64,000 nt of DNA. It comes from Ferdinandcohnia sp036962705 (GTDB lineage: Bacteria; Bacillota; Bacilli; Bacillales; Bacillaceae_L). The DNA lies in NCBI RefSeq assembly GCF_036962705.1, contig NZ_JBALOQ010000034.1, positions 1 through 64,000 on the forward strand. Direction: 5' to 3'. The first letter of the stretch is position 1. Each line of letters starts with the position of its first letter. Both the position numbers and the translations under genes were made by a program. The notes below the pieces were generated by a model. It was not told the DNA's origin. It saw only the letters and a list, made by a program, of their open reading frames with translations, and did no database searches. Positions 50,493 through 58,036 of this stretch are shown piece by piece.

Positions 50493-51092
50493 ATGCAAAA
50501 AAACTTTATTCTACTTTTAATACTTGTACATTTATTACTAGCGGTAAGTTTTCTATCCGACCTTCTATTTTGGGTCATGTTTACGATTTCTTTTTTCCTG
50601 TTATCTTTAGCATCGCTCCGATACGGAAAATTTGAGTACCCAAACTTTTCAATTTCAAATATTGCGATCGCTATCCTTTCCGGACTTCTAATGTACAGTC
50701 TCTTTTATATTGGAAAAATAGGCTCCGCAATCCTTTTTCAAAATGAATTAACTAATGTTGCTACTTTATATATGAGGATTCAGCCCCAGCTCACTTGGCA
50801 TTATGTTGCACTATTTCTTGTCATCATTCCAGGTGAGGAGCTATTTTGGAGAGGCTTTATCCAGAGGAATATTGAGGCAAAATTCGAGAATAAGCTACTT
50901 GTAATCGTTATTTCCTCTCTTCTATATATGTCTGCAAATATTTATACCCTTAATCCGCTTTTCTTGCTTGCGACATTTGCTGGTGGAGTGGTTTGGGGAG
51001 CATTATATATGTGGAATCGTAATATCTTGTTAACAATCCTATCTCACCTTGTGTTTAACCTATTTTTGCTCGTGCTTTTCCCTATCTTTTAG
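50493..51092 (+). CDS. CPBP-family intramembrane metalloprotease
   Basis: This 199-residue protein has six or so membrane segments and the two CPBP/Abi catalytic motifs, EELFWRGF (EExxxR type, about residues 115-122) and HLVFN near the C-terminus. Family members process prenylated or membrane proteins; bacterial ones include bacteriocin-immunity proteins. The ribosome site is weak (AAAGAGG). A small basic-hydrophobic peptide gene follows after 15 bp. Confidence 0.88.
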   Translation: MQKNFILLLILVHLLLAVSFLSDLLFWVMFTISFFLLSLASLRYGKFEYPNFSISNIAIAILSGLLMYSLFYIGKIGSAILFQNELTNVATLYMRIQPQLTWHYVALFLVIIPGEELFWRGFIQRNIEAKFENKLLVIVISSLLYMSANIYTLNPLFLLATFAGGVVWGALYMWNRNILLTILSHLVFNLFLLVLFPIF

Positions 51093-51107
51093 AAGAGGAG
51101 ATCCCAC

Positions 51108-51272
51108 ATGAAAAGACATAAAACAAGGAGATCGAAGAATGGAAAGTATACCTTCTCCGATTTCCTGGCCGATGTATTTTTCGCGATTCCTGAAATCATC
51201 ATTTTTCCATTTCGTATCATTTTTTACCTTATTAGAGGCCTTTTTAGGAATATATTTGATTTCTTAAATTAA
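51108..51272 (+). CDS. 54-residue cationic-hydrophobic peptide, unknown
   Basis: This ORF starts MKRHKTRRSKNGKYTF: a strongly basic N-terminus, then a long aromatic/Ile-rich hydrophobic part with scattered Arg (FPFRIIFYLIRGLFRN). AGAGGAG lies seven bases upstream, and the gene is 15 bp after the CPBP protease, so they are co-transcribed. Its last bases overlap the end of the convergent M20 gene. It has features of a membrane-associated peptide; no family is recognised. Confidence 0.65.
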   Translation: MKRHKTRRSKNGKYTFSDFLADVFFAIPEIIIFPFRIIFYLIRGLFRNIFDFLN

Positions 51273-52676
51273 ACTATAGTGTTTATTTTTAATTGGTGGT
51301 TTAACATTTTCAGGTATTCCTGCAATATATGGCTTATCTTTTGATAAAAAGTAAAACTCTTCTTTTGCTCTTTCCAGTACATTATCTTTATTTAGTAATA
51401 AATCATACGCGGTTAATGCCATTGTTTGTGAGGCAAAATGCATTCCCTTGAAACCAATTGATGAACCAAAAGAAGCTGTTGCCTGCCATGAATGTAATTG
51501 TACTCCAACAGGCGCACATGTTGTGAAGATTGTCCCCACAGGTGTAATCCAGCTTACATCTCCAACATCAGTTGAACCAGGTAAAGTTTTACCCTTTGTT
51601 TGTTTATCATTTTGATAGGTTACTGGGAAGAGTTCATTGGTTCCACTTAGTGCAGTTTTTACGATGTTCAAATCTACTGTCTTAACTAATTCCTTAGCAA
51701 ATTTCTCTTCTTCAACAGTAAACACTAAAGGGTCCGCTAGTTTCATATTTTCATGCATGAGGTCATTTAAAGCTTCGTTAGGAAGTGTGTCATATGCCAA
51801 AGCTTCAATTTCTGAGCTAACCTCTGTTTCTGTCATAAGAGCTGCCCCTTTAGCAATATTTTTAACCCTTCTAAGTATGTCCTCAACTTGTTCTTTTGTG
51901 GAAGCCCTTAAATAGTACCAAACACTTGCATGCTCTGGGACAATATTTGGAGCAAGACCCCCATTTGTAATAACATAATGAATTCTTGTACCGTCTACAA
52001 CGTGCTCTCGTAAATAGTTTGTGCCGACATTCATTAATTCAACAGCATCAAGTGCACTTCTCCCAGCATGTGGCGAAGAAGCAGCATGTGCTGGAATACC
52101 TTTAAAATGAAACTTAATTGACACCATTGCTTGCATGCTCATATTTACCACCATGTTTGATGTCCATGGATGCCAAGTTAAAGCACAATCCAAATCGTCA
52201 AAGACGCCATCCTTTGCCATAAACGTTTTACCAGACAAAACTTCTTCAGCTGGACAGCCATAATAACGAATAGTACCAGTTAGTTTATATTCTTCCATTG
52301 CTTTTTTTAAAGCTACCACAACTTCTACACCTGCGGTTCCAAGTAAATTATGGCCGCAGCCGTGACCTGGGCCGTCTGGTTCAACTTGTTCTTGAACAGT
52401 TCTGACGGTTTGGGAAAGCCCAGGTAACGCATCGTATTCGCCTAATATCCCAATTATTGGTTTTCCTGAACCATATTCAGCAACAAAAGCTGTAGGAATT
52501 CCCCCAATCGAGGCTTTAATACGAAATCCTTCTTCTTTTAATTTTGAGGCTTGCAAATCACTAGCATAGCTTTCTTCGTAAGCAACTTCTGGATGCTCCC
52601 AGATCTTTTTTGCCATTTCAGTAAATTCAGACCGATCTTTTTTTATCCATTGTAATATATCTAGTTTACTCATCAT
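51264..52676 (-). CDS. M20-family amidohydrolase (AbgB-like)
   Basis: This 470-residue protein is like the B subunit of p-aminobenzoyl-glutamate hydrolase. Metal ligands are in GPGHGCGHNLLGTAG and CPAEEVLSGKT, with further residues in LTWHPW. A dimerisation lid domain (about 190-310) contains KFHFKGIPAHAASSPHAGRSALDA. Enzymes of this type cleave amide bonds of N-acyl or aminobenzoyl amino acids in the cytoplasm. No AbgA partner is present; instead two membrane proteins follow the same promoter upstream. The ribosome site is weak, and ATG 52673 is an alternative. Confidence 0.9.
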   Translation of the reverse strand: MMSKLDILQWIKKDRSEFTEMAKKIWEHPEVAYEESYASDLQASKLKEEGFRIKASIGGIPTAFVAEYGSGKPIIGILGEYDALPGLSQTVRTVQEQVEPDGPGHGCGHNLLGTAGVEVVVALKKAMEEYKLTGTIRYYGCPAEEVLSGKTFMAKDGVFDDLDCALTWHPWTSNMVVNMSMQAMVSIKFHFKGIPAHAASSPHAGRSALDAVELMNVGTNYLREHVVDGTRIHYVITNGGLAPNIVPEHASVWYYLRASTKEQVEDILRRVKNIAKGAALMTETEVSSEIEALAYDTLPNEALNDLMHENMKLADPLVFTVEEEKFAKELVKTVDLNIVKTALSGTNELFPVTYQNDKQTKGKTLPGSTDVGDVSWITPVGTIFTTCAPVGVQLHSWQATASFGSSIGFKGMHFASQTMALTAYDLLLNKDNVLERAKEEFYFLSKDKPYIAGIPENVKPPIKNKHYSLI

Positions 52677-52746
52677 TTACATCCATTAAATATGGATTTT
52701 CACCCCTTTCTCAAAATTCAACCTCTGCTAGATCGATAGCAACGCA

Positions 52747-53472
52747 TTATTTATTTTTCTCTTGTTTCTTGATTTTCTCTAAAAGTATACAAAAAACAAC
52801 TGTTCCGAGTATGCAGACAAATGTTTGTAAAGGACGGGGTACAGGACCAAGATTCACAAAAAGACCGAACGCAATTCCAATTACTCCAAATAATGGTTTC
52901 TTTATAGCGAATTGAGCAATAACTCCTCCAAAAATAGCCGGAAGGACTAAGCTTAGGTTATTAATAATTGATTCTGGCAATATAGTAAGGATGTATGAAC
53001 CGCCTAGTATTGTTAAAATAACAACTATAACATTCACGATTGATGCCGTCCCAATTGCTAATGAAGCAGTGATCTCACCCTTTTTGGTTCCTGGTTCTGC
53101 ACCAACTACACGTTGAGCAACCGATGCGCAAGGAAGACACATATTTCCAATATTACCTATTGTAAAGGCTTGATATGTTCCAGAAACACCTAAAACAGGA
53201 TAATAGCTAATTGGTTCCAGCACCCAAACAAACATAATAATAGCTGCATACGCTGCCAAACCTGAAATAATAGGCGACCACCCAGGATGATATCCAAGAA
53301 CGAAAGAAAGATAAAGGGGCACAATTACACTTAATGCAATGACTGCCCATATTGTTAGACGCCCCCAAAAATGAGACCTTAATTGGAAGGTGTCAAAATC
53401 CATTGCTGTAGCCTGTGTACCTGACATAGCTTGATTTAAGGATAAATTATTTTCCTCTCTATTAGCTTGCAT
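52747..53472 (-). CDS. Membrane protein, probable partner subunit of a DUF5058-type transporter
   Basis: This 241-residue protein has a polar N-terminus of about 35 residues and then six or seven membrane segments. A distinctive IGNIGNMCLPCASVAQRVVG stretch lies mid-protein (about 119-138). It starts 19 bp after the DUF5058-like gene and precedes the M20 hydrolase, in one operon. No named family was recognised. It is inferred to be one half of a two-protein permease for the hydrolase substrate. Confidence 0.75.
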   Translation of the reverse strand: MQANREENNLSLNQAMSGTQATAMDFDTFQLRSHFWGRLTIWAVIALSVIVPLYLSFVLGYHPGWSPIISGLAAYAAIIMFVWVLEPISYYPVLGVSGTYQAFTIGNIGNMCLPCASVAQRVVGAEPGTKKGEITASLAIGTASIVNVIVVILTILGGSYILTILPESIINNLSLVLPAIFGGVIAQFAIKKPLFGVIGIAFGLFVNLGPVPRPLQTFVCILGTVVFCILLEKIKKQEKNK

Positions 53473-53491
53473 TTAGTTCTCCTACCTTTCA

Positions 53492-54205
53492 TTAAGAAAT
53501 AATGACACCAGCAATCATACCGACAATAATAACCAGTCCTAATGACCATTCTTTTAACCATATCAATTGGGATTTATCACCTATCCAATTTATGATAGGC
53601 ATCGTAATAAAGGCAACTATAAATACTATGAATTCCCTTAGACCTTTTACCATTTCTCCCCCACCTAGGTAACTAAAAGCCCCTATCATGGCAGCAACAG
53701 AAACTATACTTAACATCTTGACATTTTTTGGATTAGATTCTGCTTTTTTCTGTATTTTTCCCAGTGACTTTGTAAATAGAGCTACAAATAACATCCAGCC
53801 CATCCCGCCTACACACATTACCCATACAGCACTCGTAAAAGCTTGTAGCGTATAGTCAGGTGATCCTAAATCAACCCCAGCGGCTTGTGAACCAATACTT
53901 GCACCAACTGTTTCGATTGCGGCTGAACCAATAATAGCCATTCGTATTAATGTAATGGGATTTCCAATTAAAGCCATCATGGAAATAGCAATAACAAGGA
54001 TTGCTATTGCTGGTCCAATAGCACTAATCGCACCGGCCCTTATCGCAGACTTTACCTCTGAAGAAGACATACCGACAGATTGACTTGTTTTTGTTGCAAG
54101 TCGAATAAAAGTGATACTTTGAAAGATGACGATACCAACTATTAGTACAGCGAAAATCCATAGTGGTAAGCTGTTTGCTGTTTTCATTACCGTTTCCAAA
54201 TTCAA
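53492..54205 (-). CDS. DUF5058-family membrane protein
   Basis: This protein of about 237 residues has six or seven membrane segments. The cytoplasmic stretch VGMSSSEVKSAIRAGAISAI and GPAIAILVIAISMMALIG fits the DUF5058 family. The start is placed at TTG 54205, nine bases after AAGGAGG; an ATG lies six codons further in. It is the first gene of the operon with the second membrane protein and the M20 hydrolase, divergent from the GAF/PucR regulator. The function is unknown; transport is inferred. Confidence 0.75.
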   Translation of the reverse strand: MNLETVMKTANSLPLWIFAVLIVGIVIFQSITFIRLATKTSQSVGMSSSEVKSAIRAGAISAIGPAIAILVIAISMMALIGNPITLIRMAIIGSAAIETVGASIGSQAAGVDLGSPDYTLQAFTSAVWVMCVGGMGWMLFVALFTKSLGKIQKKAESNPKNVKMLSIVSVAAMIGAFSYLGGGEMVKGLREFIVFIVAFITMPIINWIGDKSQLIWLKEWSLGLVIIVGMIAGVIIS

Positions 54206-54346
54206 AATAATCTTCCTCCTTTTCAATTATTTTTCAATTAATAGACTAATCGCAAATCTTTCATACTACCTCCTCCTCAAAAAAGTAAGCGCATTCAAAA
54301 AATCTGAATTAAAAATTCTGTATTTTCTAATTTTTATAGTAATTTA

Positions 54347-54375
54347 TTGAATCAACTATTACAATGTATTATATT
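54347..54375 (+). promoter_or_regulatory. Sigma-A-like promoter of the GAF/PucR regulator
   Basis: TTGAAT (54347-54352), a 17-bp spacer and TATATT (54370-54375) lie 60 bp upstream of the regulator ATG. An ATGTATTATATTACAT near-palindrome (54364-54379) overlaps the -10 and could be an operator shared with the divergent operon. Confidence 0.5.
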
Positions 54376-54434
54376 ACATATATAATTCAGAAAAGACGGA
54401 ACTTTCTATACTTTCTATTATTGTGGAGGCTAAT

Positions 54435-56516
54435 ATGACTACAAATCAACTGCTTCTTACCTATTTAGAAAAAGGGTTTGATAAATCTTCTTATGAAATT
54501 TGGGTACAAAAACCACATGATACTTCCTTTCAACTTATGTACCAAAAAGGAAACTTGAAAAAAGAAAATATTAACCTCTTAAAATTGAATCGCAATGACA
54601 AATACAATATCTTTACAGATGATGCGTATTTATATATATCATTTTCTTATCTTAACGGGTATCAAGTGCTCCTTCGCTCCAACTGTATTACTTCTCCCTT
54701 TGATGAAAGAGATTTGGATTATTTATCTATTTGCTTCGAGCTTTTGGACGCTAAAAGCCAGATTCAATCAAAAGATGCGGAACTTGATGTTTTGATTGAG
54801 GGAATACGCTCTGTCTCTTCATCCCTTGTTCTTGATGATCTATTAGAGAAAATTATAAAAAATGCATTGTCAGTAATACCCGTGGCAAATGCAGGATATC
54901 TTCAACTTTATGATCCTAGTGAAAAGATCATTATTACGAAAACAAGTGTTGGATTTGAACCAATCATCGGGAAGCTTAAAATGAATGTTGGGGAATCTAT
55001 TACAGGGATGGTTTTTAAGGAAGGGAAACCATTAATCTACCATTCTACGGAACAAATTTTTAAAAAAATGAGCGAAAACTCCATTTCTCCAGAAAACTTA
55101 CAGATTATCAACGCTTCTTCAAAAGGAAAAATTATTCAAGCCATTGTTAGTGTACCCATTTCCATTGGGGACAGGCGGATCGGTGTGATGACCATTCATC
55201 AATTTGATAAGAAAGGGAAATTTACTGAAGGTGATGTACAACTTTTACAAGGATTTGCTTCACAGGTAGCAATTGCTATCCAAAATGCACGTCTATATAC
55301 AGAAGTAAAGGAAAAATTACAAGAGCTTTCAAAAAGAAATGAAGTCCACAATACACTCATAAAATTTTCATTACAAAATAAAGGTTTAAAGACAATCGTA
55401 AAAGAAATAGGAAAAATGATAAATGGAAATGTTTCTTTTTATGATTATTTAGAAAATGATTGGTACCATAATCAAGCGGGGCAAAAGAATTATTTTAGCG
55501 TTGATGAAATTTCTAGAATATTTAAACACAGAAGATATGCCGCTTTTGTAGAAATGCGGAAGCCAATCGAAGAAAAATATTATTTATATCCAATCATCAA
55601 TGGTACCATTTTTCTTGGTTGTTTTATTTTACCCTATTCTAATACTTTATCGGTTATCGAGCGGATTGTAATTGAGCAAGGAGGGGCAATACTCGCCCTT
55701 GAACTTGTTAAAAAACATACATTAGAAGAAATCTATTATAAGAAAACACATGAATTTTTTAATGAGGTCATTCGAACCAGGGAACCAGAGATACTCTTAG
55801 CAAAAAGAAAAGAATTCAACCTAAATCCTTCCAATACTTTTTTTGTCGTTGTTATTGAGCTTGTGAATTATAAGGATTTATATAAGCTTGGTGCAGATAT
55901 TCATAGTATCATCTCATTGATTAAAAAGAATATTCTACAGGTGAGTCTCATCTATGGATTTCATAATAAAATCATTCTACTCGTTTCATTAGCTGACAGT
56001 TCTTTAATTGATGATTCAATAAAGAGACTGAAAACCATTATTCATGACTGGACCAAAAATAACGACTCATTCGTATGTGTGGGGATTGGTTCAAATAAAC
56101 AGGGAGCCTATCACATAGGGAAAAGTTATGAAGAAGCAAAGAAATCAGTTGCATATCTAGTCAATAAAAAAGAAACAGGTATCATTACCTATGAAAGTAT
56201 CGGGGTTAATCGTTTATTTATTAATCAGGACACAAATGAAATAAAGGAATTCATACATGGCTTTTTCCAACCCCTAAACACCGCAAGGTCAAGAAAAAAT
56301 GACCTAGAACTGACATTGTTAACATATATAAAGCTAAATAAGTCCATTAACGAAACAGCGAAAAGTCTTCATATTCATATTAATACATTATATCAACGTC
56401 TTAAAAAAATAGAGGACATTCTAAACTTAAGTTTTAATGATCCAAAGGACTTTCTGAAAATCCAATTAGCCTGTCACCTAAAAGAATCATTTGCTTACTC
56501 TGAGGAGGTTCATTAA
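54435..56516 (+). CDS. GAF-domain PucR-type transcriptional regulator
   Basis: This 693-residue regulator has an N-terminal region of about 120 residues of unknown fold and a GAF domain (about 125-295) with AGYLQLYDPSEKIIITKTSVGF, GESITGMVFKEGKP and QLLQGFASQVAIAIQNARLY. A GGDEF-like middle follows. The C-terminal HTH (about 640-685) has ETAKSLHIHINTLYQRLKKI, as in PucR/CdaR proteins. The likely ligand is a small molecule bound by GAF. It is divergent from the DUF5058/M20 operon, which it probably controls. ATG 54435 is set by GTGGAGG. Confidence 0.88.
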   Translation: MTTNQLLLTYLEKGFDKSSYEIWVQKPHDTSFQLMYQKGNLKKENINLLKLNRNDKYNIFTDDAYLYISFSYLNGYQVLLRSNCITSPFDERDLDYLSICFELLDAKSQIQSKDAELDVLIEGIRSVSSSLVLDDLLEKIIKNALSVIPVANAGYLQLYDPSEKIIITKTSVGFEPIIGKLKMNVGESITGMVFKEGKPLIYHSTEQIFKKMSENSISPENLQIINASSKGKIIQAIVSVPISIGDRRIGVMTIHQFDKKGKFTEGDVQLLQGFASQVAIAIQNARLYTEVKEKLQELSKRNEVHNTLIKFSLQNKGLKTIVKEIGKMINGNVSFYDYLENDWYHNQAGQKNYFSVDEISRIFKHRRYAAFVEMRKPIEEKYYLYPIINGTIFLGCFILPYSNTLSVIERIVIEQGGAILALELVKKHTLEEIYYKKTHEFFNEVIRTREPEILLAKRKEFNLNPSNTFFVVVIELVNYKDLYKLGADIHSIISLIKKNILQVSLIYGFHNKIILLVSLADSSLIDDSIKRLKTIIHDWTKNNDSFVCVGIGSNKQGAYHIGKSYEEAKKSVAYLVNKKETGIITYESIGVNRLFINQDTNEIKEFIHGFFQPLNTARSRKNDLELTLLTYIKLNKSINETAKSLHIHINTLYQRLKKIEDILNLSFNDPKDFLKIQLACHLKESFAYSEEVH

Positions 56517-56542
56517 TTAATTTTTGGTGAACAATAAAATAA

Positions 56543-56580
56543 AGAAATAAAGGGGTTTGCTTACTAACCTCTTTATTTCT
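56543..56580. terminator. Bidirectional terminator between regulator and YkvI-like gene
   Basis: The 13-bp stem AGAAATAAAGGGG / CCTCTTTATTTCT (one G:T pair) overlaps the stop of the minus-strand gene. Confidence 0.8.
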
Positions 56581-57616
56581 TTGGAAGTCGTTTCATTGGT
56601 CTTGCCAATAGAACTAATAATATCAAACTCATATACCCAAACAATGGATATAAAAAGGAAATCAGTGATCCATATCCTAACTGGCTAATAACATAAGCGA
56701 TAGATAAGATAATGAACACAATCAATATTGACGGTAATTTGATAATATTTATTAATTGACGCTCAAGCCCAAATAAATTCCCAATCACTGACGTAAAAAT
56801 TTCTCCATAAATTACAAGGATATATAACCAAAAAAAGGCAGACATGAAGTTTTTCATAACTTCAGCCATTGGAATCTCGAAACTTTCTACGTTTGGTAGC
56901 GCCGACAAGGAAATATGACTCGTTATTAAAATTAGACACAGTGCGCCACCGCCAATCAACCCGCCCCATCTTAATGCTTTTTCATTATCCATTTCTTTAG
57001 CAAGTGGAACTAAAACTGGCATTGCCATTGCTAGGTTAAAAGCTGCATATAGGAATGGCGAAATCATCCATTTAAAGCTTTGTGACTCGATATCAGGTGT
57101 TCTTAATAGACTTGATGCATCCGTAATAATGACTTCTACTGCTAAAACAACACTAAAAAATATCATAATTGGCACAACAAACATGTTTACACCAAACAAA
57201 CCTTTGACCCCATAAGTCAAAACAAAAATAGAAAGGGCACTTGTCACAACAATCCCGAGCTGGTAGGACAGCCCTAGTTGTTCGTGAAAGACTGCACCCG
57301 CTCCCGAAAGCATAACCGAAGTTACCCCAATTAACACAAGAAGCATAAGTGCATTCACAATGAATCCAATTTTTCTCCCAAATAAATATTCATTAAATTC
57401 CTTGTAAGAGTCAGCTTGAATCCGGTTGGCAATGATCATGATTCGAGTCCCCAACCATATAAACAAGAATCCGCTGATTCCGATTCCAATCAAACCGTAC
57501 ATACCGTATTGGGTAAAAAATTCAACAATTTCTCGACCTGTTGCAAAACCTGCTCCTACGATTGTTCCTACATAAACAGCACCGATTTGAAATGCTGCCC
57601 CCCAACTCCCTCGCAC
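56573..57616 (-). CDS. YkvI-family membrane transporter
   Basis: This protein of about 347 residues has ten membrane segments and the opening AAFQIGAVYVGTIVGAGFAT, typical of the YkvI branch of the APC (amino acid/polyamine) superfamily. GTG 57616 is preferred because AGGTGG lies six bases upstream; ATG 57631 has no ribosome site. The substrate is unknown. It is monocistronic. Confidence 0.85.
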   Translation of the reverse strand: MRGSWGAAFQIGAVYVGTIVGAGFATGREIVEFFTQYGMYGLIGIGISGFLFIWLGTRIMIIANRIQADSYKEFNEYLFGRKIGFIVNALMLLVLIGVTSVMLSGAGAVFHEQLGLSYQLGIVVTSALSIFVLTYGVKGLFGVNMFVVPIMIFFSVVLAVEVIITDASSLLRTPDIESQSFKWMISPFLYAAFNLAMAMPVLVPLAKEMDNEKALRWGGLIGGGALCLILITSHISLSALPNVESFEIPMAEVMKNFMSAFFWLYILVIYGEIFTSVIGNLFGLERQLINIIKLPSILIVFIILSIAYVISQLGYGSLISFLYPLFGYMSLILLVLLARPMKRLPKK

Positions 57617-57724
57617 AAATAGCCACCTCATTCTTCTGTCTTACTTGATGTATATGTACAAGTTATACAATTAAGACGAGCTATTCTTTCGAAACCTGAG
57701 GAAAAAATTTCTAGTACTTTTTAC

Positions 57725-57753
57725 TTGAAAGTCAAAATTGGTCAAAGTATAAT
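57725..57753 (+). promoter_or_regulatory. Sigma-A promoter of clpE
   Basis: TTGAAA (57725-57730), a 17-bp spacer and TATAAT (57748-57753) form a strong promoter. CtsR box 1 overlaps the spacer. The predicted transcript start near 57760 gives an unusually long leader of about 275 nt that includes structured repeat copy B. Confidence 0.9.
57730..57746 (+). promoter_or_regulatory. CtsR box 1
   Basis: AGTCAAAATTGGTCAAA fits the CtsR heptad repeat (A/G)GTCAAA-N3-(A/G)GTCAAA. It lies between -35 and -10. Confidence 0.85.
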
Positions 57754-57763
57754 ATAGTCATAA

Positions 57764-57780
57764 GGTCAAAGATAGTCAAA
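57764..57780 (+). promoter_or_regulatory. CtsR box 2
   Basis: GGTCAAAGATAGTCAAA is a perfect CtsR box just downstream of the -10. It is identical to box 3, on the other side of the repeat element. Confidence 0.9.
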
Positions 57781-57803
57781 CAAACCACAAGACCTATTTT
57801 AAT

Positions 57804-57996
57804 CAAATACGCCTTGGCGTATTTGCCGCCCGATTTTAGGCCCACAGGAAGTGGGTCATAAAGACGTTGCCACAGGATGTGGCGTTCTTAGTCTTTGATC
57901 TTACTGATCGAAAAATTTCCTTTGAAAAATCGTGGCATCCGCCGGAGGCTTTAACTTTATACAGTGGGGTCTAAACTCCACTGTATAAAGTTAATT
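57804..57996. repeat. Structured repeat element, copy B, in the clpE leader
   Basis: The perfect 5' hairpin CAAATACGCC-TT-GGCGTATTTG (57804-57825) is followed by an expanded variable region with two small hairpins (CCCAC / GTGGG and GCCAC / GTGGC). Then comes the core GAAAAATTTCCTTTGAAAAA through TCGTGGCATCCGCCGGAGG, and a 17-bp perfect 3' stem TTAACTTTATACAGTGG / CCACTGTATAAAGTTAA. Modules match copy A at 49722-49850 in order and orientation. Confidence 0.85.
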
Positions 57997-58000
57997 TAAT

Positions 58001-58017
58001 GGTCAAAGATAGTCAAA
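58001..58017 (+). promoter_or_regulatory. CtsR box 3
   Basis: GGTCAAAGATAGTCAAA lies just before the clpE ribosome site and is identical over 17 bp to box 2. It is about 240 bp downstream of the promoter, separated from it by repeat copy B. Confidence 0.85.
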
Positions 58018-58036
58018 ACCAAGGAGGTAGTTGTTT

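Noticed and set aside
51264..52676. The M20 hydrolase as a replacement for the missing beta-ureidopropionase
   Set aside because: Its length and lid domain follow the AbgB/aminoacylase type and not the carbamoyl-beta-alanine/allantoate amidohydrolase type, and it is 33 kb away under a different regulator.
57764..58017. The two identical CtsR boxes as a target-site duplication made by the repeat element
   Set aside because: Repeated CtsR boxes are normal in clpE promoters, and the boxes do not directly abut the element ends (23 and 4 bp away).
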